Position numbers and translations under genes: made by a program
Source: an uncultured Alphaproteobacteria bacterium
Lineage (GTDB): Bacteria > Pseudomonadota > Alphaproteobacteria > Micropepsales > Micropepsaceae
Assembly: GCA_903837555.1 (NCBI GenBank)
Contig: CAILUV010000025.1
Span: 1 to 37,822, forward strand
Direction: 5' to 3'
DNA length: 37,822 nt
The notes under the pieces: generated by a model
The model's database searches: none
Seen by the model: only the letters and a program-made list of their open reading frames with translations
Told to the model about the DNA's origin: nothing
In this document: positions 1 through 7,364 of the stretch, piece by piece
How positions within the stretch are numbered: the stretch's first letter is position 1
Layout: each line of letters begins with the position of its first letter

Positions 1-46
1 TCCACGGTCTTAGCCTTCTTCCCACTCTTAAACGTTCCACCCTTCG

Positions 47-1393
47 TTAGCTCTGCGGCTGAGGCGACGTATCTTCACTGTTCGCTTCGCCATCATCCTT
101 TAGCCAAGCAAAAGCCTCTTTAGGTTTCTTCTCGCCAGCGCTTTTCTTCTTCTTTGGCGTGAACTTTGTGAGTTCGTCCACCGAAGTCACATTGCTAGTG
201 TGCCCATAGAATGCCTCCAGCATCGCCACTGAAGTCCCCATATTCTTGGCTAAGATGTATTGATTGACGCCTTCTTGAAGTCTGGCAGTGGCATAGGTGT
301 GGCGTAGGGAATAAATTGATCGCCTCTGCCCATAGCTATCAGTAAGCACTTTGGCTTCGGTCAACAGCGTAATGAATGACTTCTTGAAGGAGTTGATCGG
401 CTTTCCATCGACCCCGCAAAATACATAGCTGTCACTCGGCACATCTTTCTTCTCAAAAAGATCTGACTTGGGATTCGTTATATCCAACTTTCTCAGCTCA
501 AGAATTCGAGCGAAGTAGCCTTTCACTTCAGCTTTGCCAGCTACAACTTCCCGCTTACCCGTCTTGCCGTTAACAGTAAGCGCAAGGTTGATGACTGATG
601 GTTCTTCTGGGCTATAGATCGGTCGCAGATCACGCCATTTCAGAGTCCTAGCCTCCCCTACTCTGATACCGGTATTGGCTAGGATCAGCACATAGTTCAT
701 CACCAGAGTCCGATCTCTGACGACTGCTGGGTTAGCGTGCTTTACATATTCCCGCAGATGACGTGTCAGCTTCCGATAATCGTTGATGTCAAAATGGGGT
801 CGGCGTGATTGTTCCGCCTTGACCTTAGGAAACGTCGGTACCTTTGGCAGGTAACCTTCCTCAACACACCAATTCAGAAATGTCCTAAAATCAGCAAAGA
901 TCCGTTTGATGGTGTTTGGTGAAAGCTTTTCTTTTGATGATGCCTGATTTAGCTCGGTGACCATCTTAGAGATCAGCGCGGTATCAAGATCCTCAAAGGT
1001 TTTGCCCTGAAAAATGGGCATCAGCCTTTTAGCCAAGAAGATTTTGTATTTTATGGAGAGGCGGCTTTGCTCGGACTCAAATCGCCTGATGTAGCTGTTA
1101 AGGGCATCGGTGATTTTCTTGGAGCCAAGCTTCCCGCCGCCAAGCACCTTAACTAGGGACTTGTTGAAGAGGTCGTCCGCTACCTTGTAGGCGGCGTGCT
1201 CTTCGGTGGTCTTGCTAGATTGCCAAATGTAGCCCTTGGCACCCGGTATCTTGAGCCGGATAAACCAGGTCGGCTTTTTGTAGTCGGACCGGCGGTAGAG
1301 GTAGATCGCCCCATCCCTGAAGGTTTTCGCCTCCAAAACCTTGGCGGATGACCGTTTTTGGGCGGAAGCCCTACCCACTAGATCTATTGGCAT
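47..1393 (-). CDS. Tyrosine-type site-specific integrase of a tRNA-Gly island
   Basis: A 448-residue phage-type tyrosine recombinase, expected to insert and excise a genomic island by strand exchange at the neighbouring tRNA-Gly gene. The N-terminal half is an arm-binding/SAM-like region. The C-terminal catalytic domain shows the first Arg in NTGIRVGEA (near residue 240), SLRHTYAT with Arg364, and the nucleophile Tyr396 in AFYGH. Two usual catalytic histidines are replaced, by Tyr in YSLR and by Thr in NMGTS; as far as I recall, a recognised integrase subgroup carries this MGTS...YGH pattern. The C-terminus is Lys-rich, then acidic. The ATG at 1393 has a GGGGG-type ribosome binding site at proper spacing. 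Base composition is visibly more AT-rich than the rest of the window, consistent with transfer. The gene lies between the tRNA 3' end and the left edge, so the rest of the element is outside the window. Confidence 0.93.
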   Translation of the reverse strand: MPIDLVGRASAQKRSSAKVLEAKTFRDGAIYLYRRSDYKKPTWFIRLKIPGAKGYIWQSSKTTEEHAAYKVADDLFNKSLVKVLGGGKLGSKKITDALNSYIRRFESEQSRLSIKYKIFLAKRLMPIFQGKTFEDLDTALISKMVTELNQASSKEKLSPNTIKRIFADFRTFLNWCVEEGYLPKVPTFPKVKAEQSRRPHFDINDYRKLTRHLREYVKHANPAVVRDRTLVMNYVLILANTGIRVGEARTLKWRDLRPIYSPEEPSVINLALTVNGKTGKREVVAGKAEVKGYFARILELRKLDITNPKSDLFEKKDVPSDSYVFCGVDGKPINSFKKSFITLLTEAKVLTDSYGQRRSIYSLRHTYATARLQEGVNQYILAKNMGTSVAMLEAFYGHTSNVTSVDELTKFTPKKKKSAGEKKPKEAFAWLKDDGEANSEDTSPQPQS

Positions 1394-1403
1394 AGACGCC
1401 CCC

Positions 1404-1423
1404 TAAACGGGAAAATCCGTTTA
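1404..1423. promoter_or_regulatory. Inverted repeat in integrase leader (candidate operator)
   Basis: TAAACGG (1404-1410), spacer GAAAAT, CCGTTTA (1417-1423) form a perfect 7-base inverted repeat ten bases ahead of the integrase ATG. It overlaps the ribosome binding site. By position it could bind an integrase/excisionase repressor or hide the ribosome binding site in a hairpin. The function is inferred. Confidence 0.5.
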
Positions 1424-1431
1424 CGATCCGT

Positions 1432-1437
1432 ATATTA
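1432..1437 (-). promoter_or_regulatory. Candidate -10 element of the integrase promoter
   Basis: On the minus strand this reads TAATAT, a near-consensus -10 box. The -35 position (TTTATT at about 1455-1460) is weak. A start near 1425 would put the inverted repeat at 1404-1423 in the untranslated leader. Confidence 0.35.
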
Positions 1438-1463
1438 CCTTTTTGGGGAAATTAAATAAAGCT

Positions 1464-1480
1464 AATGACGCTAAGTCATT
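1464..1480 (-). terminator. Small hairpin downstream of tRNA-Gly, possible weak terminator
   Basis: AATGAC (1464-1469) and GTCATT (1475-1480) pair around a 5-base loop. On the minus strand the hairpin is followed by AGCTTTATTT. It lies just after the tRNA 3' end and could end the tRNA transcript. The stem is only 6 pairs and not GC-rich, so this is weak. Confidence 0.3.
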
Positions 1481-1497
1481 GATTTTACTTAGAGACT

Positions 1498-1524
1498 TGG
1501 AGCGGGCGAACGGATTCGAACCGT
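1498..1524. other. Probable attachment site (tRNA-Gly 3' end)
   Basis: Integrases of this kind usually recombine in the 3' end of the adjacent tRNA (T arm, acceptor strand, CCA). The integrase starts 105 bases beyond the CCA. The partner repeat that would prove it must lie left of position 1, so the exact core cannot be set here. Confidence 0.5.
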
Positions 1525-1572
1525 CGACCCTAACCTTGGCAAGGTTATGCTCTACCCCTGAGCTACGCCCGC
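1498..1572 (-). tRNA. tRNA-Gly (anticodon GCC)
   Basis: A 75-base cloverleaf on the minus strand. It has a 7-pair acceptor stem (GCGGGCG/CGCCCGC), a D arm GCTCAGGGGTAGAGC, an anticodon stem AACC/GGTT with loop TTGCCAA (anticodon GCC), and a T arm with GGTTCGAATCC. The discriminator base is T, and CCA is encoded at 1500-1498. The intact 3' half next to an integrase indicates that the element restores the tRNA on insertion. Confidence 0.97.
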
Positions 1573-1587
1573 ACTCCAAGACGGCGG

Positions 1588-1616
1588 GTTATGGCTGATC
1601 GCCTCCGGCGATTCAA
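1588..1616 (-). promoter_or_regulatory. Sigma70-type promoter of tRNA-Gly
   Basis: On the minus strand TTGAAT (1616-1611), a 17-base spacer and CATAAC (1593-1588) match the -35/-10 layout. The implied start is about 10 bases before the mature tRNA 5' end at 1572. Confidence 0.5.
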
Positions 1617-1727
1617 GCGGGGATTATGCGGCCAATCCCCCAGCAATCTCCGGGTCTTGGGTTGCACCAGACCTGTTAATTTCGCCAAATCACGCGGGCG
1701 GCCCAAAGGGTGCGCGAAAGGGGCGGC

Positions 1728-2588
1728 GTGGCGGACAAGGGGCGGAACGTGCGGCAAGGTTATGCCCTGCTGGCCCCCACCCTGGTGGTGGTGGGACTGA
1801 CCCTGGCCGCGCCCCTGGGTCTGCTGCTGATTACCAGCCTGAAAAGCCAGTCCGGCATTGGGTTTGAGGCCGGCTGGACCCTGGCCCAGTACAGCGAGGT
1901 TCTGGGGCGCGGCAGCTACCGCATCCTGTTCGCCCGCTCGGTTGTGGTGGCCGCTCTGGTGACGGCGCTGACCGTCGCCCTGGCCTATCCCATGGCCTAC
2001 TTCGTGGCCTTCCATGCCCGGCGCAAATTTCTCTGGCTGATCCTTCTGACCATTCCCTTCTGGACCTCGTACCTTCTGCGGGTCTTCGCCTGGAAAATCA
2101 TCCTGGGCTATGGCGGGGTGATCAATTCGGGGCTGCTGGGCCTGGGGCTGATCGCCGAGCCGCTGGGCTCTCTGCTCTACAATCCCTTTGCCGTGGTGGT
2201 GACGCTGGCCCATGCTTGGGCCGCCTTCGCCATCCTGCCCATCTATGTGAGCCTGGAGAAAATCGACCGCTCGCTGCTGGAGGCCGGCAGCGATCTGGGC
2301 GACAGCAAGCTGCGCCGCTTCCTGCGCATCACCCTGCCGCTGTCGATGCCCGGCGTGATCGGCGCCGCGATCCTGATCTTCGTGCCCACCACCGGCGACT
2401 TCGTCACGCCCGAGCTGGTGGGTGGGCCCGCCGGCGCCATGATCGCCAACATCATCGAGACCCAGTTCACCCAGGTGGGCAACTGGCCGCTGGGCGCGGC
2501 CCTGGCCCTGGTCAGCATGACCATGGTGGCGGTGCTGGCCGGATTGTTTGTGGCGGCAGCGCGCGCGGCAGCGAGGGCGGTGCGATGA
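1728..2588 (+). CDS. potB: Spermidine/putrescine ABC transporter permease PotB
   Basis: An inner-membrane permease of about 286 residues, one half of the channel of a polyamine-type ABC importer. The first membrane helix is YALLAPTLVVVGLTL, followed by further helices. The cytoplasmic EAA-type loop that docks the ATPase is visible as LLEAGSDLGDSKLRRF followed by TLPLSMPG. The GTG at 1728 is preferred because AAAGGGG precedes it at good spacing; an in-frame GTG at 1710 would add six residues. It overlaps potC in an ATGA. No periplasmic binding protein (potD/potF) precedes it. Instead the tRNA and island edge lie upstream, so the ligand is inferred from the family only. Confidence 0.9.
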   Translation: MADKGRNVRQGYALLAPTLVVVGLTLAAPLGLLLITSLKSQSGIGFEAGWTLAQYSEVLGRGSYRILFARSVVVAALVTALTVALAYPMAYFVAFHARRKFLWLILLTIPFWTSYLLRVFAWKIILGYGGVINSGLLGLGLIAEPLGSLLYNPFAVVVTLAHAWAAFAILPIYVSLEKIDRSLLEAGSDLGDSKLRRFLRITLPLSMPGVIGAAILIFVPTTGDFVTPELVGGPAGAMIANIIETQFTQVGNWPLGAALALVSMTMVAVLAGLFVAAARAAARAVR

Positions 2589-3373
2589 AAAACCGGACGC
2601 TGCTGGCCTATGCCTGTTTCTATCTGGCGTTCCTGTATCTGCCGGTGCTGGTGCTGCCGATCTTCTCGTTCAACAACTCCGCCTTCATCGCCTTCCCGCT
2701 CACCGGCTTCACAACGCGTTGGTACGAAGCGCTGGCCGACAGCGCGCTGCAGCAGGCTCTGGTCAACAGCCTGAAAGTCGGCGTCGTCACCGCGCTGCTG
2801 TCCACCCTGCTGGGACTTCTCGCCGCCAAGGCGGTGACGCAATATCGCTTGCGCGGCCGCGGCGTGGCGCTGGGCATGATCTCGCTGCCGCTGTTCATTC
2901 CCGACATCGTGCTGGGCATTTCGCTGCTCTTGCTGCTGGGCACCATCGGCCTGCCTTTGTCGCTGGCATCGGTGGTGCTGGGCCATCTGCTGATCTGCGC
3001 ACCCTTCTCGCTGGCTGTTCTGGTGGCGCGGTTTGAAGGCTTCGATCCCAATTTGGAAGAAGCGTCCGCCGATCTGGGCGAGGACCGCTGGATGACTTTC
3101 TGGCGCGTCACCTTTCCGCTGATGCTGCCGGGCATCATTGCCAGCCTGCTGCTGACCTTCATCACGTCTTTCGATGAATTCCTGGTGGCCTATTTCCTCT
3201 CCGGCACGCAGGCGACGCTGCCGGTCTATATCTGGAGCCAGCTGCGCTTTCCGGCGCGGCTGCCGATGGTGCTGGCGCTGGGCACCATCATCCTGTGCGT
3301 CTCGGTGGTGCTGGTCGTGCTGGCCGAGAAACTGCGCAATCAGGGCGTCAAGAAACCGATGGTGGGTGCGTGA
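2585..3373 (+). CDS. potC: Spermidine/putrescine ABC transporter permease PotC
   Basis: The second permease subunit, 262 residues. An N-terminal helix begins at LLAYACFYLAFLYLPVL. The PotC-type start FSFNNSAFIAFPLTGFTTRWY is followed by membrane helices and the EAA loop NLEEASADLGEDRWMTFWRV. The conserved SFDEFLVAYFLSG stretch near the C-terminus is typical of PotC/PotI. The ATG sits in an ATGA overlap with potB, and the stop overlaps the potA start in TGATG, so translation of the three genes is likely coupled. With PotB it should form the heteromeric pore for polyamine uptake. Confidence 0.92.
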   Translation: MKNRTLLAYACFYLAFLYLPVLVLPIFSFNNSAFIAFPLTGFTTRWYEALADSALQQALVNSLKVGVVTALLSTLLGLLAAKAVTQYRLRGRGVALGMISLPLFIPDIVLGISLLLLLGTIGLPLSLASVVLGHLLICAPFSLAVLVARFEGFDPNLEEASADLGEDRWMTFWRVTFPLMLPGIIASLLLTFITSFDEFLVAYFLSGTQATLPVYIWSQLRFPARLPMVLALGTIILCVSVVLVVLAEKLRNQGVKKPMVGA

Positions 3374-4425
3374 TGAGCTTTCTGTCGGTATCGCAGGTCA
3401 GCAAGGCGTTCGGCGGCGCGCGTGTGGTCGATGCGGTCGATTTGTCGGTCGAACGCGGCATGTTCTTTTCGCTGCTGGGGCCATCGGGCTGCGGCAAGAG
3501 CACATTGTTGCGCATGATCGCGGGCTTCGAGACGCCCGATCATGGCATCATCACCATCGACGGAGTAGCGATGAACGGCGTGCCGCCGAACCTGCGGCCG
3601 ACCAACATGGTGTTCCAGTCCTATGCGATTTTTCCGCACCTGAACGTGTTCGACAATATCGCCTACGGACTGCGAAAATCCGGCCTTTCCAGCGACGAGC
3701 TGCGCCGCAAGGTCGAAGCCATGCTGGCCACGGTGCGGCTGGAAGGGCTGGGCGCGCGCGCAGCCGACCAGCTTTCCGGCGGCCAGCGGCAGCGCGTGGC
3801 GCTGGCCCGCGCGCTCGTGCGCGAGCCCAAGGTGCTGCTGCTGGACGAGCCGTTGGGCGCGCTCGACAAGCGGCTGCGCGAGGCGATGCAGATCGAGCTC
3901 AGGGCTATCCAGCGCAAGGTCGGCATCACCTTCGTGCTGGTCACGCACGACCAGGAAGAGGCGCTGTCGCTGTCGGACCGGGTTGCGGTGATGAGCGGCG
4001 GCAGGATTTTGCAGGTCGCGTCCCCGCGCGAACTGTACGACCGGCCCAATTGCCGCGAGGTCGCGGACTTTATCGGCGAGATAAACTTTTTCCACGCCAC
4101 GGTAAAAGAAGTCACCGAAAGCAGCGTGACGGTGAATGGCGGACTTCTGGGCATCGTCGCACTGCCCAAGACCAATGTGGCGAATGGCATTACGGCCGGC
4201 GATCATGTGCTGCTGGCGATCCGCCCCGAACATGTGGGCATCGCGCCGCAAGGCCTGTCCGGCACCATCGCCGCCGCAACCTTTCTGGGCGAGCGCAGCC
4301 ACTTCCATGTGAAAATTCCGGGGCGCACGGAGCCGATCGCCGTCAGCGGCCAGGCGCCGGCGGGCGAGTCCGTGTCGCTGGAGTTTCCGCCCGAAAAGCT
4401 TATTGCGCTGCCAGCAACCGGCTGA
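3373..4425 (+). CDS. potA: Spermidine/putrescine ABC transporter ATPase PotA
   Basis: The cytoplasmic ATPase that energises PotBC, 350 residues. Walker A is GPSGCGKST, the Q-loop lies in MVFQSYAIFPH, the ABC signature is LSGGQRQRVALARAL, Walker B is VLLLDEPLGALD, and the switch His is in LVTHDQEEA. A C-terminal TOBE domain (from about residue 260, with LAIRPEHVG) is typical of the PotA/MalK branch. The start overlaps the potC stop by one base. The 3' end overlaps the convergent glnE by 26 bases, so no terminator is visible between them. Confidence 0.95.
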   Translation: MSFLSVSQVSKAFGGARVVDAVDLSVERGMFFSLLGPSGCGKSTLLRMIAGFETPDHGIITIDGVAMNGVPPNLRPTNMVFQSYAIFPHLNVFDNIAYGLRKSGLSSDELRRKVEAMLATVRLEGLGARAADQLSGGQRQRVALARALVREPKVLLLDEPLGALDKRLREAMQIELRAIQRKVGITFVLVTHDQEEALSLSDRVAVMSGGRILQVASPRELYDRPNCREVADFIGEINFFHATVKEVTESSVTVNGGLLGIVALPKTNVANGITAGDHVLLAIRPEHVGIAPQGLSGTIAAATFLGERSHFHVKIPGRTEPIAVSGQAPAGESVSLEFPPEKLIALPATG

Positions 4426-7264
4426 AGATTTCCCGCGTCTGGCCTTGCAGTTGCGCAAGCAGCTTTTGCGCCTGCGCAAAGCTTTCGACTTCCGCCGCCC
4501 GCGTCAGCAGCGCCTTCAGACCCGGCGTCGCCTCTTCGATCTTCGGCGTTTCGTCCAGCGCGATGCGCAGCACCTGTGTCAGCGCGTGCTGCAGCCGGGC
4601 GGAGGCGATCAGCGTGTCGGCATCTTGCGCCGGCAGCGCGCCCGCGCCCTTCAGCATGATCAGCGCGCCGATGGTGTTGGTGTCGAGCACGGTGGGACGG
4701 GCGGGCGCGTGCACCAGTTGCAGCGCCTGGGCGATGAACTCGATATCCACCAGCCCGCCGGGCGCGTGCTTGAGGTCCCACGGATTGGCGCCGGGAAAGG
4801 TCAGCGCCATTTTCTCGCGCATGTCGCGGGCGTCGTTGATGATGTCCTGCGCCGGACGCGGCTGGGTCAGGCGGCGGCGGATTTCGCTCTCCACCCGCGC
4901 GCGCAATGCGGGGGTTCCCGCCACCAGCCGGGCGCGGGTCAACGCCATATGTTCCCAGGTCCAGCTTTCGCTGGCGTGATAGACCGCGAAGCTTTCCAGC
5001 GACACCGCCACCGGCCCCTTGTTCCCGGTCGGACGCAGCCGCATGTCCACTTCGTACAACGTGCCAGCCGCCGTCGGCGTGGTGAGGGCCGATATCAGCC
5101 GCTGCGCCAGCCGCGCAAAGTACAGCGTGGGTGACAACGGCTTGGCGCCATCCGAGGCTTCCACGCCCGGCGGCGTGTCGTAGATAAAGACGAGATCAAG
5201 ATCGGAACTGGCGGTCATTTCCCGCCCGCCCAGCTTGCCCATCGCCACCACCACAAAGCCCGCGCCCTTGATGCGGCCATGGGCGGCGGCCATCTCGCCT
5301 TCCACCTTTGGCAGCAGACCTTCGATCACCGCTTCGGCGATGTCGGTCAGCGCCGGACCGGCCTGGTCGGCGCGCGCCGCGCCTTCGACGATCTGCACCC
5401 CGACGCGGAAAATCGCTTCGCGGGTGAAGCGCCGCGCCGCATCCAGCACCTCTTCATAATCGCCGGTGACGAACTGGGCGAAGCGCGCATCAAGCTGCTG
5501 GCGCGGCGGCAGGCTGGTGAGGAAATCGGCGTCCAGCAGCGCATCCATGATGGCGGGATTGCGCGCCAGGTAAGTGGCCAAGCGCGGCGTCGAACCCACG
5601 ATCTTGGCCAGCAGGTCCAGGAACTGCGGCCGCGCCAGGAACAGCGAGAAAAGCTGCACGCCCGACGGCAGGTTGGAGAGAAACAGGTCGAACTGCTTGA
5701 AGGCGACATCCGGATCGGCGGCGGCGCCCAACGCCTTCAGAATGACCGGGATCAGCTTGGTCAGCAGCTCGCGCGCGCGCTGCGAGCGCATGGCGCGGAT
5801 GCGGCCATGATGCCAGCCGCGAATGGCGGCCGACACATGCGCCGCATCGGTGAAACCCATCGCCTCCAGCGTCTTCAGCGTTTCGGGGTCTTCTTCCACC
5901 CCGGTAAAGACCAGATTGCCCTGCGCGCTGGTCAGGTCGGGCTGACTTTCAAATAGCTTGGCATAATGACCCTGCACATTTTCCAGAACGCCCGTCAGCG
6001 CCTTGCGAAAATCCTCCGCGCTGTCATGGCCCATGAAACAGGCGACATGCGCGATATCCGCGTCTCTGTCGGGCAGCGTATGGGTCTGCTGGTCCTCGAT
6101 CATCTGCAGGCGATGCTCGAGCGTGCGCAGGTAGCGGTAATCGGCCTTCAGTTCCTCGGCCACCTGGGCATCGACCCGCCCCTCGCCGACCAGCGCGTCC
6201 AGCGCGCCCTGCGTGGTGGGCACGCGCAGGACCGGATGCCGCCCGCCCAGAATGAGCTGCTGAGTCTGGGCGAAGAATTCGATCTCGCGAATGCCGCCGC
6301 GCCCCAGCTTGATATTGTGTCCCGCCACTGCGATCTCGCCATGACCGACATGGGCGTGGATCTGGCGCTTGATGGACTGGATGTCCTCGATAGCCGCAAA
6401 ATCCAGGTAGCGCCGCCAGATAAAGGGTACCAGGTTCTTCAAGAACATCGCGCCGGTCTCAGGATCACCCGCGCAGGCGCGCGCCTTGATCATGGCGGCG
6501 CGTTCCCAGTTCTGGCCCATAGCCTCATAGTAATCCAGCGCCGCATCGGTGGAGATGGCGATCTGTGTGGCGCCGGCATCGGGACGCAGGCGCAGATCGG
6601 TGCGAAAGACATAGCCGTCGCTGGTGACTTCGCTGAGCAGTTTGACCATGCCGCGCACGATATCCACCGCCGCCCCGCGCATGTCGCCGCGCTTGGAAAA
6701 TGGAAATTTCTGCGCGTCGTAAAACACCACCAGATCGATATCGCTGGAGTAATTCAGCTCATGCGCGCCGTACTTGCCCATCGCCAGCACCGTCATGCCC
6801 AGGCTTTGCTCGAGCCTTGCGCCGTCGCGCTCTTCCATGCCGGCACGCATCGCTTCCTGCCGCAGCAAGAAACGCAGCGCGCCGCTGACGCAGGCATCGG
6901 CAAAGCGCGTCAGCCCGGCGGTGACCTGGCCCACATCCCAGCGACCTTCGACATCGGCCAGGGCGATGGTCAGCGCGGCGCGGCGCTTTGCGATGCGCAG
7001 TTCCGCCATGGCGCGGCTTTCGCTATCAGCATCCGCCACCGCCAGTCCTTGCGCGATGGCCGCGTCCAGCACGGCCTGCGGGCCGGCGGTGAAATAGTCT
7101 CCCAGCACCGCCGTCTCGCGCAGCGCCAGCCGCCCCAGAAAGGCGCTGTTGCCGAACACCGAGTCCAGCAGCGGATCGGTGCGGGTGAAGCCCTGCTCGG
7201 CCAGGCCATCACGAATGCGGGCGGCGCGGGCGGTATCGAAAGGCTGGGGCGGAATACGAAGCAT
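4400..7264 (-). CDS. glnE: Glutamine synthetase adenylyltransferase/adenylyl-removing enzyme GlnE
   Basis: A bifunctional regulator of glutamine synthetase: one domain adds AMP to the synthetase tyrosine, the other removes it by phosphorolysis, under PII control. Two nucleotidyltransferase domains are visible. One has MGKYGAHELNYSSDIDL near residues 162-178 and the other MGKLGGREMTASSDLDLVF in the second half, each with the GS...D-x-D metal site. The length of about 954 residues is normal for the family. The ATG at 7264 is chosen because the only upstream start is a TTG inside a palindrome at 7319-7343. Its ribosome binding site is weak. It lies 100 bases after the histidine kinase in the same direction and may share its transcript. 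Confidence 0.96.
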   Translation of the reverse strand: MLRIPPQPFDTARAARIRDGLAEQGFTRTDPLLDSVFGNSAFLGRLALRETAVLGDYFTAGPQAVLDAAIAQGLAVADADSESRAMAELRIAKRRAALTIALADVEGRWDVGQVTAGLTRFADACVSGALRFLLRQEAMRAGMEERDGARLEQSLGMTVLAMGKYGAHELNYSSDIDLVVFYDAQKFPFSKRGDMRGAAVDIVRGMVKLLSEVTSDGYVFRTDLRLRPDAGATQIAISTDAALDYYEAMGQNWERAAMIKARACAGDPETGAMFLKNLVPFIWRRYLDFAAIEDIQSIKRQIHAHVGHGEIAVAGHNIKLGRGGIREIEFFAQTQQLILGGRHPVLRVPTTQGALDALVGEGRVDAQVAEELKADYRYLRTLEHRLQMIEDQQTHTLPDRDADIAHVACFMGHDSAEDFRKALTGVLENVQGHYAKLFESQPDLTSAQGNLVFTGVEEDPETLKTLEAMGFTDAAHVSAAIRGWHHGRIRAMRSQRARELLTKLIPVILKALGAAADPDVAFKQFDLFLSNLPSGVQLFSLFLARPQFLDLLAKIVGSTPRLATYLARNPAIMDALLDADFLTSLPPRQQLDARFAQFVTGDYEEVLDAARRFTREAIFRVGVQIVEGAARADQAGPALTDIAEAVIEGLLPKVEGEMAAAHGRIKGAGFVVVAMGKLGGREMTASSDLDLVFIYDTPPGVEASDGAKPLSPTLYFARLAQRLISALTTPTAAGTLYEVDMRLRPTGNKGPVAVSLESFAVYHASESWTWEHMALTRARLVAGTPALRARVESEIRRRLTQPRPAQDIINDARDMREKMALTFPGANPWDLKHAPGGLVDIEFIAQALQLVHAPARPTVLDTNTIGALIMLKGAGALPAQDADTLIASARLQHALTQVLRIALDETPKIEEATPGLKALLTRAAEVESFAQAQKLLAQLQGQTREIFSRLLAAQ

Positions 7265-7318
7265 CACGCACTCTAGCGGGAACGTGGCGCCTCGCCCAAG
7301 CTCGGCGCGCTCGCCGCT

Positions 7319-7357
7319 CAAATCGGTCCACCGGACCGATTTGCCGGGCTACGCCCG
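7319..7357. repeat. REP-like double palindrome
   Basis: A perfect 11-pair stem (7319-7329 with 7333-7343, loop ACC, arms CAAATCGGTCC/GGACCGATTTG) is followed at once by a 5-pair stem (CGGGC 7345-7349, GCCCG 7353-7357). It sits between the histidine kinase stop and glnE. Neither side has a T-run, so it is not a standard terminator. The two-hairpin layout resembles repetitive extragenic palindromes. Only one copy is seen in this window. Confidence 0.5.
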
Positions 7358-7364
7358 CCGCGCC

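Noticed and set aside
1-46. Possible start of another minus-strand gene after the integrase
   Set aside because: A GTG-led frame exists on the minus strand, but under 46 bases are present and no start signal is convincing.
1563-2213. Minus-strand frame covering the tRNA-Gly promoter and potB start
   Set aside because: It overlaps the tRNA and potB, is Gln/His/Gly-rich and has no ribosome binding site of note.
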